Below are positions 45,060 to 56,808 of a DNA stretch of 64,000 bases, in pieces. The stretch spans positions 682,001 to 746,000 of the forward strand of contig JAHWDD010000004.1 in assembly GCA_023897205.1 (NCBI GenBank), given 5' to 3'. The number at the start of each line of letters is the position of its first letter. Within the stretch, counting starts at the first letter, position 1. The position numbers and the translations under genes were made by a program. Below the pieces are notes generated by a model. It was not told where the DNA came from. It did not search any database and was given only the letters and a program-made list of their open reading frames with translations. The DNA comes from Exophiala sp. HKRS030. Lineage: Eukaryota > Ascomycota > Eurotiomycetes > Chaetothyriales > Herpotrichiellaceae.

Positions 45060-47822
45060 ATGTCGTTCAATACCTGCATCGATGACATCTCGGGCGATGC
45101 GCTCGCTGATATTCCACCCCTCGACTTCAAATCCCCACAAGCATGGGAGGGCTTTCAATTTACCAAAAGCCTTGATAGCAGTATCTTTCGGCTGAACCAT
45201 CCCGAGCGCGATATACTACCAGTCCTACGAACGGATATATTCCACCTCAAAGTTGACGATGTACCTTTACCCGACTTGTCGACGACACCCTCGATCTCAT
45301 CATCAGAAATTAGCGAGCCTGAGTCTCCTTCTAAGCGGCATGGATCTGGGACAGATAATGAGATAACAGACCTGTGGACTTTCTCGGATGTCATAAAGAG
45401 AAGGTCGCAACCTCAGCTGGTCAGCTGGGATAGATTTCTGAATGAAGCGCACCAAGAACCACAATCAGCGTATTTGAGTGAACAGGGTCCCTGGGCATTC
45501 AGCGCTGCCCTCGCCAGAGTTGATCAAGGATCTAGGCATCGTTTTATCAAGCCTGACGCATTACTTGATGCGGCTTTTGGGCTTGTCATGGGGCGTGGCT
45601 CCGGCCTTTTCCAGTGGAATCAGAAGAAGATGACGTTTGAGCGACGATTGGCAAACATCACGGCAGCTGGCTACAGTCCGACGCTACTCACAAACACAAT
45701 GCTGAACTTCTTGCGAATTGGCTCGAATACTAGGCTCATTCTCGAGATGTTCAAAGCCGTGGCTGCTAGCAATCGCCCACTGCCATGCAGGGTTGCTTTG
45801 CTATCAGGAGCAAAATCCGTTCTGCTGACTACACATCGATATCTCCAAGATCTACGACCAGATACTCTGTCCATTCTGCAGCTGCATTCAGCAGTCCGGG
45901 GTGTGGATAGCCTCGTTTCTATTCTGTGGAAACTATGCACACAAACCGATGGCTGTAAAACCGACGCAGAAGTCCTAATTATTTTTCTGGAGGAGGTCTC
46001 CAATGCTGCTGTGGAGCATTCTGGATCCGATAAAGTATTTTTTCATGTTCTTAAAAGAACCTTTCGTCCTGTTTTGGCCAAATTGACCGATCATATCGGC
46101 CTCGGATTCCCTCCTCAGCATCTGGAGAATTCTGCTTTTTCCGGGAGCGATGAGGATGATCCTCTCTGGAAGGCTCTCCTGCCTACCGATACATACCAGT
46201 TGATGTCGCAAGCACAGCAAAGTTTGAAGTTGTTGAGAACTTATGCGCCAGATGCTTTTGTGTGTCAAGGGGTACGAAATGCGGCACTGTTCAAACTGGA
46301 GATCCAGCCGGTGCATGATTTGGGCGATATCGGTCAAGTTCAGGCTGCCTGCGCTCGGTATGAAGCCTATATGAGGCCAGCCACTGTCGAAAACGAATCC
46401 GGAACTCCCGGCATTAGCCCTGAACAAGACCACCCAACGACGAGTGTATCTACAGTCGTTTGTGATATACTCGAACTGAAAGACACAAATCCATTCCAGC
46501 TTAACCTCGAACTTTTTGAGTCTCCGCCGCTGTCAACTCCGCCCATCCTACAAGACGATCTCCAAGAGACGGTTCTTGCATATCTGGGAAATCAACATGT
46601 CCAAGTTCCGGCGACTTCCCAATTGGAACTCAAAGATATCTTGGTACCGTCTCTGAAACCATTTTTAACAACTCAGCATCGCCTCCTTTCTTTCTCCGTA
46701 CTGCAATTGTTGTTTGAGGAGCACAAGGTCGTCTCCCAAATCGGGCTGCAGATGGACTACCACATGTTCCGCAATGCTGATTTCGTCCAGCGTCTGAACG
46801 TGGCGTTATTCGATTCAGATCAACATAGTGGCGAAGGGAAGCGGAACTCTGGTGGTTCGACAGGATTACGACTTCAATCTCGCGGCACGTGGCCTCCTAC
46901 AAGCTCTGAGTTAAGAGTTGTGCTCATGGGTATCATTTCCGAGAGCCTTGCAGTATCAGAGAACCAATCACTCGATGAAGCAATCTCCTTTGCGATTCGA
47001 GATCTCTCGTCTGAAGATCTCGAAAAGTGCCGCAAGGTCGACTCGGTACATGCGCTCGACTTCCTTCGGTTGCAGTATCGACCGTCCAGCTCAATACTTG
47101 AGACGGTGCTTACACCTGCAATCCTGGACAAGTATGATCGGGTCTTTCAGCATCTCCTCCGTCTTCTCCGAGTTCATAGTGTTACGCAGCGCCTGCTGAG
47201 AGATAGTTTTTCATCTAGCGGAAGACCTTCAAGCGACCTACGAAATCATCGACTCATACTGCAAATGCACCACTTCATTACCGCATTGGCAGATCATACC
47301 CACAGTTCTGTTATATTCTCTGCCTGGACAAAGTTGAGCTCGACTTTACGTACTGTTCAGTCACATATACGCAACAGAGATTACGAACGAACGCTCAAGA
47401 TGGTACAGAGTCAAGACTTCTTGCGTCAGTTACATGAGAAGACACTGGATGGTATGGTTCATGCGCTGCTTTTGAAACGCAAGCAGGTGGAATGTGTGCG
47501 AGTACTCTATGGGATTTTTGATATAATTTTACAGTTTGCGGCATTCCGTCAGCGGGAAAATGTCGAATCAAACATGGCTGCTGCGACGGAATTTGACGGG
47601 ATCACGATAAGACGATTTGACGAACAATTTAAGGGACATGTCCTTCAATTCATGGAGAATCTGCGATTGCAAGTACAGATGCCGACAGCGGTAAAGGAAT
47701 TCGCCGAGCGGGATACACACGGCGAGGGAGACAATGGTTTCGAAGATTTGTTGCTTAGGCTTGATGTGTCTGGCTATTGGAGTCGACTAAGACGGAGATC
47801 AGACAATCGACACCAAGCATGA
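45060..47822 (+). CDS. Gamma-tubulin complex component, GCP6/Alp16-like
   Basis: A single exon of 920 residues. Grip-like blocks are visible: the N-terminal GSGLFQWNQKKMTFERRLAN, then AAGYSPTLLTNTMLNFLRIG, and in the C-terminal half ALDFLRLQYRPSSSILETVL and TPAILDKYDRVFQHLLRLLR, then LQMHHFITALADHTHSSVIF. Spc97/Spc98-family proteins form the gamma-tubulin ring complex at spindle-pole bodies. The divergent sequence and length fit GCP5/GCP6 (A. nidulans GCP6, fission yeast Alp16) better than the core GCP2/GCP3, but I cannot decide between 5 and 6 by eye. 2.7 kb without a frame break. Confidence 0.8.
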   Translation: MSFNTCIDDISGDALADIPPLDFKSPQAWEGFQFTKSLDSSIFRLNHPERDILPVLRTDIFHLKVDDVPLPDLSTTPSISSSEISEPESPSKRHGSGTDNEITDLWTFSDVIKRRSQPQLVSWDRFLNEAHQEPQSAYLSEQGPWAFSAALARVDQGSRHRFIKPDALLDAAFGLVMGRGSGLFQWNQKKMTFERRLANITAAGYSPTLLTNTMLNFLRIGSNTRLILEMFKAVAASNRPLPCRVALLSGAKSVLLTTHRYLQDLRPDTLSILQLHSAVRGVDSLVSILWKLCTQTDGCKTDAEVLIIFLEEVSNAAVEHSGSDKVFFHVLKRTFRPVLAKLTDHIGLGFPPQHLENSAFSGSDEDDPLWKALLPTDTYQLMSQAQQSLKLLRTYAPDAFVCQGVRNAALFKLEIQPVHDLGDIGQVQAACARYEAYMRPATVENESGTPGISPEQDHPTTSVSTVVCDILELKDTNPFQLNLELFESPPLSTPPILQDDLQETVLAYLGNQHVQVPATSQLELKDILVPSLKPFLTTQHRLLSFSVLQLLFEEHKVVSQIGLQMDYHMFRNADFVQRLNVALFDSDQHSGEGKRNSGGSTGLRLQSRGTWPPTSSELRVVLMGIISESLAVSENQSLDEAISFAIRDLSSEDLEKCRKVDSVHALDFLRLQYRPSSSILETVLTPAILDKYDRVFQHLLRLLRVHSVTQRLLRDSFSSSGRPSSDLRNHRLILQMHHFITALADHTHSSVIFSAWTKLSSTLRTVQSHIRNRDYERTLKMVQSQDFLRQLHEKTLDGMVHALLLKRKQVECVRVLYGIFDIILQFAAFRQRENVESNMAAATEFDGITIRRFDEQFKGHVLQFMENLRLQVQMPTAVKEFAERDTHGEGDNGFEDLLLRLDVSGYWSRLRRRSDNRHQA

Positions 47823-49059
47823 CGTGTATTGATTAGTCTTCCTGTCTTATGATTGAAGCAATGGGTGGACTCATTTTCAACCGGGTGTTTGACCGACCTT
47901 TGAATTTTGATTGGTACAGCTACAACGTCAAGATTGTTGCTTATATTGATAAAGCTGTCAATGCATTCCACGTTGCCCGTGACATCGACATCGTATCGTC
48001 TGGATGAATCATGGTGTTGGCAAGTGATAAGCAAGCCGCAATCGACCATCCCTGCCCACGTAACCCAATTAGCTTCCACAACGCGACAAGCATCATCAAG
48101 CAAATCGCAAGTCAATGCTTAATCACAGCAATCTTCACCGAGAAGAGCTTACTCCAAAATGCACACCCAGAAACAAACGAGCGCTGACGTCGGGATGGTT
48201 GGTTCAAGTCATCAACCCTGCATCAGCTTGCGGCCCTCTGTTGCCGGGGTCGAAGAGGAAGAGGACTAGATAAGAAAGCGTGGCAACATGCGTTCGGCAT
48301 GGGAGAGCGGGGATGAGGCCCAGGTCACCAGGCACTGGGGCTGGCCAGATCACATACATTCACATACTTGGGAGCGATGTGCGAATCTAAGTAGGCTGTA
48401 GACGAACTGGTTATTTCGACTATCTATCAGAACTAGAATGCGTGTGGGTTGCACATCACTATGCAGTCCATATCCAAACACTTTCCAGCTTCAGGTCATA
48501 CACGTATATAAGTCCGTACATCAGAATCAAGTCCGTACGCGGATATCTATGCGAGACGACAGCCTAATACATCACTCCACCCATGCAGCTCTTGCAGTTC
48601 TGAGCCGAAGCTGTAAGCGACACCTTTCTGGCAGAAGAGACAGTCACCCCTGACGAATCTAAATATCTGTAAATTGGTTCTTTCGGAATGGGGAAGTAAC
48701 GAGCGCAGACGACCAGTTCATCGAGATCTATATCTGGACGATCTCAACCCGCACGATCATCTTGTTTGAAGAAACGAGCATCACATACTCCACAGTCGGT
48801 GTGAATCTGCATCAGTCTCTTGTCGACTTTTTGGAGCCATTCTAGCGAGCATCAACCAAACCAACAATATCAACTTCACAAGTACTGGGACGGATCTTGC
48901 TGTCCAAATCCTGTCCTCGTCGGCCTCGCTTCAACGTCTCCTTCAGTGTAACTCAAACTGACGCTCCATCATCCGACGCTCGTCAAGCAGATAGCCCAGA
49001 TCAAGGGACGTTTTCTCGACTATCATCACCAGACAAACATTACCACCACCCTCGCAAAT
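47823..49059. other. Intergenic region
   Basis: 1.2 kb without supported genes. AAGTCCGTAC is repeated directly near 48510-48540. Otherwise nothing recognised. Confidence 0.45.
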
Positions 49060-49299
49060 ATGTGTCGATCCTTCTCCGTACATTTTCTCTGCACGCCAAC
49101 CAACCCGAACCACAAGCTTTGTTACAAACAGTCCTGTCAACAAAGCAGGCTGGCCAAATTCCTCGAGCGAAGTCGAGTTGATCCCGAAGCTCTCCGTGGG
49201 TATACTCTGCACGCGAAAAGACTATGTCCCGAGTGTGATCCAGAAAAGAGGCCTGTACCTGAGCCGAATGGTCTGTGCAAGGGGATAGACATGTTTTGA
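49060..49299 (+). CDS. Small Cys-rich protein, hypothetical
   Basis: 79 residues from the ATG at 49060. It begins MCRSFSVHFLC and has further cysteines in LCYKQSC, LCPEC and LC near the end. Many filamentous fungi have small orphan proteins starting Met-Cys-[KR] with a spaced His/Cys pattern and a CPxC-type pair near the end, possibly zinc-binding. There is no signal peptide. Function unknown. The opposite strand has an overlapping frame that starts only at GTG and was rejected. Confidence 0.4.
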   Translation: MCRSFSVHFLCTPTNPNHKLCYKQSCQQSRLAKFLERSRVDPEALRGYTLHAKRLCPECDPEKRPVPEPNGLCKGIDMF

Positions 49300-49600
49300 G
49301 TACGGAGGAGGGCATGAAGGAGATGCTGGAGTTGGAGGGGTGGGCGAGAGGTTTATAGACGCTGACGTGACAGGGTCTGAAGGTCATGGAGCGTGGCAGT
49401 GGGCTGATGGCCGCAGCTGGTAGATGAAACAACAGTGGAGGTATGGCTTCTTCGGGCCCAGGGTCATCGCTGGACGATTTCCTGCCTGTTAGGGGTTGAC
49501 GGTATTTCGGTACGAGGCATGCACAGGAGGAAAGATGTCCTGGACATAATTCGCGAACCAAGGTTGCATCGCAAGGCCGTGATATCTCCTTCACCACGAC

Positions 49601-51109
49601 CTAGAATATTCTTCCTAGAATGCCAAAGGCAACTTTCGTTCCCACATAGCCGGCAAAAGCCAGACAACCCGTAGCAATCAACAAAGTATTCAGATTCCTT
49701 CTCTCGATTCCACCATCATTCACTTTGACCTCCTCATCGCCACCTCTAGCAGTCAACACGTTGAAGTCCGGTATATACTTGAAATCGAACAAGGTGACCT
49801 CGCCCGCCAAGCCATACTTGCCCTCGACAATCCAAGCCCAAAAAGCATGTCTCAAGGCCTTGACCTTCCGACGATCCAAAGCCGGAATAGACCTGTAGAC
49901 ATAACAGATAGTCATGAAAAAGATACACTGACCAGCCATTATCGCCCAGTACCAAGCACTTGGCCTTCCTAGACCTAGCGCATCACAGAGCTCATTACCG
50001 TTCAGCCAGCGGGCATTAACCTCGAGGAACGAGCGAGACGCATACGTCGGCGGCGAGGCCTCCAGACAACGAATGATATTCGCAGCGAGAATCTTGCTAG
50101 TGTCAGTCGGATTGATCTCGTTCATCAGCAACGACTCCATCATGGCCTTGGCTTTTGCCGGCGACTCGAACCACTCGGTCGGCGTGCCGACGTAGTGCGC
50201 AATCAGCCGCCACAGCGCGATGTAGTCGAGCACCTCCTGCTCGCGCAGCCAGATGCCCTGGCGCGGCAAGGATAGCCAGATGATTGTCCCGGAGAAGGTG
50301 CCGATAGTGGCGATGCAGTCGAGGTCGTTGATCGGGATTCCATACTTCTCGACCGAGTAGTATTCTGGCCGCGACTGGGCGAGCTTCATGATCCGCCGAC
50401 GCACCGCGGCGTGCAGCAGGCGCACGCGCAGACTCGATGCGAAGCCGTCGCCGCCGGGCTTGATCGAGTCCAGCGACCGCGTGCATTCGAGGATGTGCTG
50501 CGTCGTCTCGAACAGCCGGTGTTTGGCCACTTTGACCGAGAACCCTCCCGTGCGCGCAAGCACCTCGACCACCCGGTTCGCGCCCATCCCGCCGAGCAGT
50601 GATTGATATGCCAGTCCCGTCAGTGTCGCCCCGCCGTACCGGTAGAACACATCCTGGCCGCGAGCGATCTGCTCCCAGTCGACCCATTCGGGGATCGTGT
50701 TGACTTGGTCCCAGAGTTCTTGCAGTTTCGGATAAGTTTCGTGGTTGTCTTTGAGTATGGTGTAGAGGTCCCGTTTCAGTTTAGGAGGTTTGCTGCCGGC
50801 TTTGAGTTCTGGGTCATTGGCTGTGGTACTACTTTTGTTCTTATCTGGGTCATCAGGTCGTGATTTTCCATCTATTGGTGGATTGGATGTTAATATTGAT
50901 GGTGATGCTGCGGCATCGGTAGAGATCTTGGCCTCGGGAGGGTTGATCTCAGATAATATATCGTAACATTCCTCTCCCAAAGTATCGTAAGTATATTTCA
51001 TGGGATAGGCCTGTTCCGGAGTGAGATGGTCGGGCGTTAACTGGAAAGTATATCCCCAGCATGTACGGGTATTTTCATCTCTCCTTCGGAAAGGGTTTGG
51101 CCAGGCCAT
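49601..51109 (-). CDS. mpaB-like ER-bound oxygenase (DUF2236 family)
   Basis: 502 residues, one exon. The middle (residues about 155-400) carries the DUF2236/latex-clearing-like helical domain: DVFYRYGGATLTGLAYQSLL, ARTGGFSVKVAKHRLFETTQ, RVRLLHAAVRRRIMKLA and REQEVLDYIALWRLIAHYVG. The conserved His in LLHAAVRRR and His in IAHYVG are candidate haem/metal ligands by family analogy. A hydrophobic segment at about 402-420 and another at the extreme C-terminus suggest membrane anchoring, as reported for MpaB of the mycophenolic acid pathway. That enzyme cleaves a prenyl chain; the substrate here is unknown and no biosynthetic cluster surrounds it. Divergent with RRG9. Confidence 0.82.
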   Translation of the reverse strand: MAWPNPFRRRDENTRTCWGYTFQLTPDHLTPEQAYPMKYTYDTLGEECYDILSEINPPEAKISTDAAASPSILTSNPPIDGKSRPDDPDKNKSSTTANDPELKAGSKPPKLKRDLYTILKDNHETYPKLQELWDQVNTIPEWVDWEQIARGQDVFYRYGGATLTGLAYQSLLGGMGANRVVEVLARTGGFSVKVAKHRLFETTQHILECTRSLDSIKPGGDGFASSLRVRLLHAAVRRRIMKLAQSRPEYYSVEKYGIPINDLDCIATIGTFSGTIIWLSLPRQGIWLREQEVLDYIALWRLIAHYVGTPTEWFESPAKAKAMMESLLMNEINPTDTSKILAANIIRCLEASPPTYASRSFLEVNARWLNGNELCDALGLGRPSAWYWAIMAGQCIFFMTICYVYRSIPALDRRKVKALRHAFWAWIVEGKYGLAGEVTLFDFKYIPDFNVLTARGGDEEVKVNDGGIERRNLNTLLIATGCLAFAGYVGTKVAFGILGRIF

Positions 51110-51597
51110 GACGTCGAATGTCTATGTGCAATGTATGTGCTTGACAAAGAACCCAAAACCAGAACAATGCACTTGATCACCTACCGATAAATGAATATAA
51201 AAACCGCTCTCATCTTAAATAAAACAGACGTTAAACATGCTGAATGCCTGGGGAAAGCTCGAAGCTCCTCGGTCCAACTTGGCGGGTCCGATCCTGTTGG
51301 TTAGGTGGTGGAATTATGAGTATTGATGTCAACGATATCGCCCGTGTGATCAGTGCGCATGATTCATGAACGGGCCTTGTGTCTGGTGGTCTCTTGGTCC
51401 TGACCTAGTCATATGCAAGCCATGAACGGGGCACGACAGGGGTGGTTGGTGGTCCCGAAGCCAGGATCCGCAACCTAATTAAAAATTTGGGGTCGCGAGT
51501 GTCTGCGCTATTCTTTCATTGCTTCATTGCAAACAAATGACTCCGAAGGAATCCAGTTCTCCTTGATAAATCCTGCGAACCACAGTGCTTGTTCAGG
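51110..51597. promoter_or_regulatory. Divergent promoter mpaB-like / RRG9
   Basis: 488 bp between opposite starts; no coding frame supported. Confidence 0.5.
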
Positions 51598-52481
51598 ATG
51601 TCTCTTAAAACTCAGGCAGGCCGGCAACTGTTACGGCCCATCGTGCCTACGACATGGCAGCCGTCGACCACATCTCGTCCTACATTCACATCACCACCAC
51701 GGCCATCCTCCAAACCACAATGCCAGTCATCGATGCATCGTCCTGTGCACGCAACACAGTGCCCCAGATTCTACACTACACAAGAGCGTGTCTATTCGAG
51801 AACACAGAGATCAGCCTATGGCACATCTTCGTCAGATCCGTCCTCTAAAGCAGCCCACTCCTCAACATCGAAAACAAGTACTACTCACAAAACGTCCAAC
51901 ACGATACCCGGACCCGCCAGATCACAAGTGTTCCGACAAGAAGGGGCAGTCTCAAACCATCAAGATCTCTTCCCGAAAATCTCCATTTCCAAGGACCACG
52001 CGGCTCGAAGAAAGGTGCACCACGAGACCTCGACGCAGGGAGATTGGTGGCAAAGGAGAAACGCGCCTTGTTCTTGCCGAAGCAGCCGGAAACATGGCAG
52101 GTTCAGAAGAAGGCTTTGACCAAAAAGTTTCAAAATGGTTGGAATCCAAGGAAGAAGTTGTCTCCTGATGCGGTTGAGGGAATTCGAGGACTGCATGCCC
52201 AAGATAAAGAAAAATACTCTACAGAGGCTCTGTCGGAGCATTTCAAAGTGTCTCCCGAAGCCATTCGTCGTATCCTAAGGTCCAAGTGGAGACCCAAGGA
52301 CGAAAAGGCTATGGAGGAGAGGAGGCAGAGATGGGCTAAGCGTCATGACAAAATTTGGGACTTCAAATCCCAACTGGGCCTTCGTCCGGAGAGAACCGAG
52401 GATAGACGACTTGAAGGCCCTGAAGAATTTGAACAGAATCTAAAAGCAGAGGAAATGTTGAAGAACGCTAGACAAGATTGA
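51598..52481 (+). CDS. RRG9: Required for respiratory growth protein 9, mitochondrial; one frame break
   Basis: Rrg9 is a matrix protein needed to keep mitochondrial DNA; fungal relatives are of the neugrin family. The N-terminal frame from ATG 51598 (MSLKTQAGRQLLRPIVPTTW) looks like a presequence rich in Arg, Ser and Thr. The conserved part is in another frame: KKFQNGWNPRKKLSPDAVEG, then IRGLHAQDKEKYSTEALSEH and FKVSPEAIRRILRSKWRP. Frames meet in the GGGG run 51943-51946, where one added base gives RQEGGSLKPSRSLPENLHFQ and a 294-residue protein. The exact place of the break is less firm than in other genes because the joining region is poorly conserved. Confidence 0.84.
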
Positions 52482-52894
52482 ATGAAATTGGCTATTGAAG
52501 GTGAGGCTAAAGTACATCAAATTGCCAGATTGTCCTGCAATTCCTGGTATATCGAAATGATCATCTGATCCTCCACAACAAATGACGACTACCTCACCAT
52601 GTGCCCTTTCTTCTACCCTTGTCCTATTCTTTTTACAACTGTGCAAGTCCGCCTCAGCACTCTTCCCGTCATAATCATCTCCATCCTCACGTTTATCATG
52701 GGAAGAACGCGCGGCTGTGGCTTTGGCAGCCCAAGTCTTCGGCTATTGAGATAGTGTTAGTGTCCAGGACTATGATTGGCGTTCATGTTATTGCTTACCT
52801 CCGAGAAAACGAAAACAAAAGAATTCGAGTCCTTAGAATTCTGGTAATCGTTGAACGTGTCAAATCGCCGGTCTCATGGTTACCATGATGAGTT
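52482..52894. other. Convergent intergenic region RRG9 / GT2
   Basis: No coding evidence. Confidence 0.45.
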
Positions 52895-55201
52895 TTAGAA
52901 GTTGGAATTTCCTGTCAGTCTTGTTAGGCCAATCCATGGAATGGCAACAAGCTTCAACACGATGATTACCATGCAAATGAAAGAGGCCATCTGTGGAATC
53001 ACGAGCCATGCGCTTCCTTTGCTGGTCCATTTCATCTTCTTGGCAGATTCTTTAGGTCTCCAGATGCCAGTCTTTGGATCCTGGTCCATTAGCTCTCGGC
53101 GTCGAGGCATCGTAGGAGGAAAGATGGCGTAAATGAATGGTGTCACAAGGAATGGAACAAGCTCGATCAATGCAAGACCTGGGAAGCCAACAGAACAGAA
53201 GAGCTGAAACCAGAATGCATCATTTGTAAAGTCATGCGCGACCGTCATGAAATTCCAAAGGAGCAAATTTGTCATCGTAATGAATGTCACCAAATGCCAG
53301 CCAATATGTTCTTTTTGTTGGAAGACCTTCAGACGGGCCAGAAGGGGAAGTCGAGTAAGGGCGTCTCGCTCGTTAGCAGTTTCGGCGGTTGGTTCTCGTA
53401 CACCAGTCACCTCGAATTCGGGGTTTTTGCCACCAGCCTTTTCTGGAAGGATGGCTTTCAGCGTGTCGATTGCGAAGTGGAGGCCTAACCAAATGTTTGT
53501 AGCAGAGCGTCTTTGATTGTTCCAGACCTTGTCAAAAGCAGTAGACGACATATCCCGTTCAACCGTCTTCAAGGTATTGATGACTGGACCTAGGCGCTGA
53601 ATAACAACGCTTGCAAGGATGAACAGAAACATGGGAACATTTGGTGTGGCGATTACCTTGCCCCGCAGAAAGAGACATACTGCAACCAACGAGAGAGAGA
53701 TGACTTTGTTAACAGTGTTGTTAAATGGACGCAGACAATGCTGGAACATTGCCCAACGCTGTACAAAGCTTGCAGCTTTAACCTTGGGGTCCGAGAGTGA
53801 GAGATTGGTATTAATCACGCATGGCATGTGACCCGTCCACTGTCACAAGATTAGCATCATGGACTGAACCAGCAGCTGAAGACTTACCCATCGGCGTCGC
53901 TGTTTCATATGGACGACTAAGCAGTCCGGTTGAACACCCCACTGCAACTTCTCATGCACAAGGGCTGTCTTCCAGCCAGCGCCATGAAGATACCAGCTTG
54001 TGAACAGATCTTCAACGACCGCAAATTCTGGCAGATATCCGATATCGATCCAGGCGCTAGCACGAATGATGTGGCCAGAACCTGGACACCATGCGGTTCC
54101 AACGCTGTCTCTAGCACCATCTTCGGCATGGGTGCCTGTGATATTTGATTGGTAGAGTGGGTCGTTGGTAGGAACATTGTAGAAATGCTAGCAGACGATA
54201 AGCCTCACAAGAGCAAAGCCGGCAATGGTATGTTTACTTACTTGGCCGGTTGTGACCATGCCAATAGAAGGGTCTCGGATTCCATGTGGAAGCAAAGTAC
54301 GAAGGATATGGGGTTCAGGAATCATATCAGCATCAAGGACGCAAAACCATTCGTAAGCGAAGCCGATTTTGGTTACATATTGCTGCAGAGCGGTGTTGAT
54401 GTTTCCAGCCTTGTATCCATGACCTTTTGCAGGCTTATCTCGCGATGTGTAATGCAAATTGGGGAAGTGCTTTGACAGTGCTTTCACTTGTTCGTGGAGC
54501 ACTCTTGAATTACCGTCGTCGGCGAGCAGGACCAAGAGTTTGTCAGTTGGATAGTCAACTCGACAGGCAGCATTGACAGTGTCCATGATGATATCAACAG
54601 GCTCACCGCATGCAACGATAATGATCACTGCGCCGGGAACATTGTCACCAAGCAGACGTAAAACTGGCCGCTGATTCGGATCGCGGTTCGCAGCCACGCA
54701 GAGACGCCACAGAGATTCGGTGAGGAAAGAGACTGCCATGGCCGGTTAGCAGAGGGCTGTCGTATGATTAATGGACTTACAATGTTCAAATATTTGCGAC
54801 ACGGCAAACAACAAGGGGACGAGTAGACCGGTTTGCCCTTGTCGATGCGCAGCGAGAATGTTGGCAAAAAGGCAGACAAGATAAGCGACGACGTTGGTGA
54901 GGTTGAATATTTTGAGGAAAACCGCCCAAAGACTTCCTGGAATAGGTTTTGGGGTATGGCAAGTCTTGATCTCCACGGATTCGATATCGAATGTGGCTTC
55001 AGTTGCCGTGATGGACATTGGGATTTGTTGTGCAGTTGTCACCACGTGGCCGGGACCCGCACGGAAGCGGAGACCATTTGTTTCCTCTGCCATCTGGGGT
55101 AGAACAAGGGGTTCAGGATCCAAATATCGGGAATCGACGCAGGCAGGAACAGGGGGAACGCTGTGTAGAGAATAGGTCAATATGGATTGTGGTGGTATCA
55201 T
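52895..55201 (-). CDS. Processive family 2 glycosyltransferase (cellulose-synthase-like)
   Basis: Four exons, 54781-55201, 54242-54732, 53888-54187 and 52895-53839, with introns of 48, 54 and 48 nt, give 718 residues. The GT2 D,D,D,QxxRW set is complete: DDG (212-214), DAD (274-276) in VLDADMIPEP, ED (363-364), and QRRRW (400-404) in the VVHMKQRRRW block. Hydrophobic helices precede the domain (about 90-140) and follow it to the C-terminus, as expected for a plasma-membrane beta-glycan synthase. It resembles the cellulose-synthase-like GT2 enzymes of moulds rather than chitin synthases (no EDR/QRRRW chitin-synthase context). The sugar is not deducible. A second start at 55093 (MAEETNG) is possible. 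Confidence 0.87.
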
Positions 55202-56808
55202 GAATCAGCATAAAGCCTGTAGTTGAGGCATCAAGATCGGCAATTGGAATTGGGAGCGAGATATGTTGAGCGGTATATATGAAAGGAAGGTGTTGGGAAA
55301 TTCAGGAATATATACTGACAGCAAACCTCTTGTATCGCTGGGTGACAACAAGTAGTCCATGAGTCGGGCACTCTCTCTGGAAGGATCTCGTCAGACTCTG
55401 TCTTGATGAGTCTTGATCAGTGGAATGGAATGCCAAAGGAAGGATTTTGGGAGAAGGTGAAGAAGAGGGACTTGAGATCAAGTGATCCCCAGATGTCTTT
55501 ATCAAAGTGAGGCGAGCGTGATGCTGTTGGGAGAGAGACAACTTGCCTTTGAGAAGGTTGACAAACAAGAGTCGCCAAGGGCTTGAAAAGGGCCTTGAAG
55601 AAGGAACGTATCCGGATCTATTTTGTGTGAAACGAAGGTTGTAGGATGAAAGTTGAATAAAGTTGATAGTCAAGAAGTGAGAGTGGAAAGTGGAAAGTGG
55701 AAAAGCCAGAGTTGGGAAAGATCGAGGAAGTTGATCGAGTTGTAAGTCATTAGAGCAAGAGTGGCAAGAGCTGCTACCAGACCTTCACTTCACTCACCTT
55801 CCTGCCTTCACCACATATAACGATGTAGCCATGTTCAATATGGAAGCGCGATGTTGGCCTGCCCATCCCAGGTCCTCATGTTAACCTAAAACCTTGGTCT
55901 GCTTGATACAGCGTCAGAAATATCAAGAAGACAATCAAGAACGATGTCCATCAAGAGATGGATCACCAATTGGCAATCAGGCCCTTGCTGTCCGTGTACA
56001 TGTGTAAACGTTGGGTCTTGGATTCCACTAGTATTCACCTTGTCCCCAGACTCGAACCTCTCCAACCTAGATTGTCTTGGACTTCGTGAATATCAAAGCA
56101 TGGAAATAATCACTGTTTGCCCGGCTCAGCTGAGTACTTCTGTCCTACCTGCTGAGCCAAGTTCAAACTCCCATGCGCTGTCATGTGGCTTAGATTCAGG
56201 CCGATGTTGTGAAGAGCAAAAAATGGCATGAAACAGGCATGACTTATCTATATCCTTATCACTTCAAATATTCAAAATGACAGGACAGGAGTCAGAGAGC
56301 TTCGGTGTCACGCGTCCCAATTGAATCCCTATCAAAAATCCCACATGGCATGGGTAAAACTTGACGTGAGCGCTTCCTCGAGTGCCCTGACAAACGACAG
56401 ATATGGAGGAGATTATGTATCCCCTCAAGGTGATGTAGTGCATGGAGAAACTTCATTCATCACAAGACGAACAATTGAAGTCTTGCGTGAAATCTAACGT
56501 GCTAGGTAAGTAGCCAAAATCAATGCCACTCAATGCTCAGCGGAATGCATACAAAATTGCCAAGACAAGGCTGGGCTTGGCATGTTTGCTTAGATCAAAG
56601 CCGTGCGTGGGCCGTGATCATAATGGAACTTTTTGCTAGGCTCTATATCAGTACCAATTGTTCTCAGTGGCACGCGCCGTTCACAAGAGATAGGTTTCGT
56701 CACTTGGTCTTCAAGTCATTTCGCCCGTTTCAACAGAGGTAAATCAAATTCTCGAGTAGCCTCTCAACCCCCACACCGCATGAAGCGTCCAGTACTTTCG
56801 CCGGCGCA
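55202..56808. other. Intergenic region upstream of GT2 and mL61
   Basis: 1.6 kb between divergent genes. Several TGGAAAG-like repeats occur near 55685-55705. No supported gene. Confidence 0.45.

Noticed and set aside
49040..49597. 185-codon frame on the minus strand overlapping the small Cys-rich gene
   Set aside because: Its first codon is GTG, there is no in-frame ATG near a sensible start, and no domain is visible.
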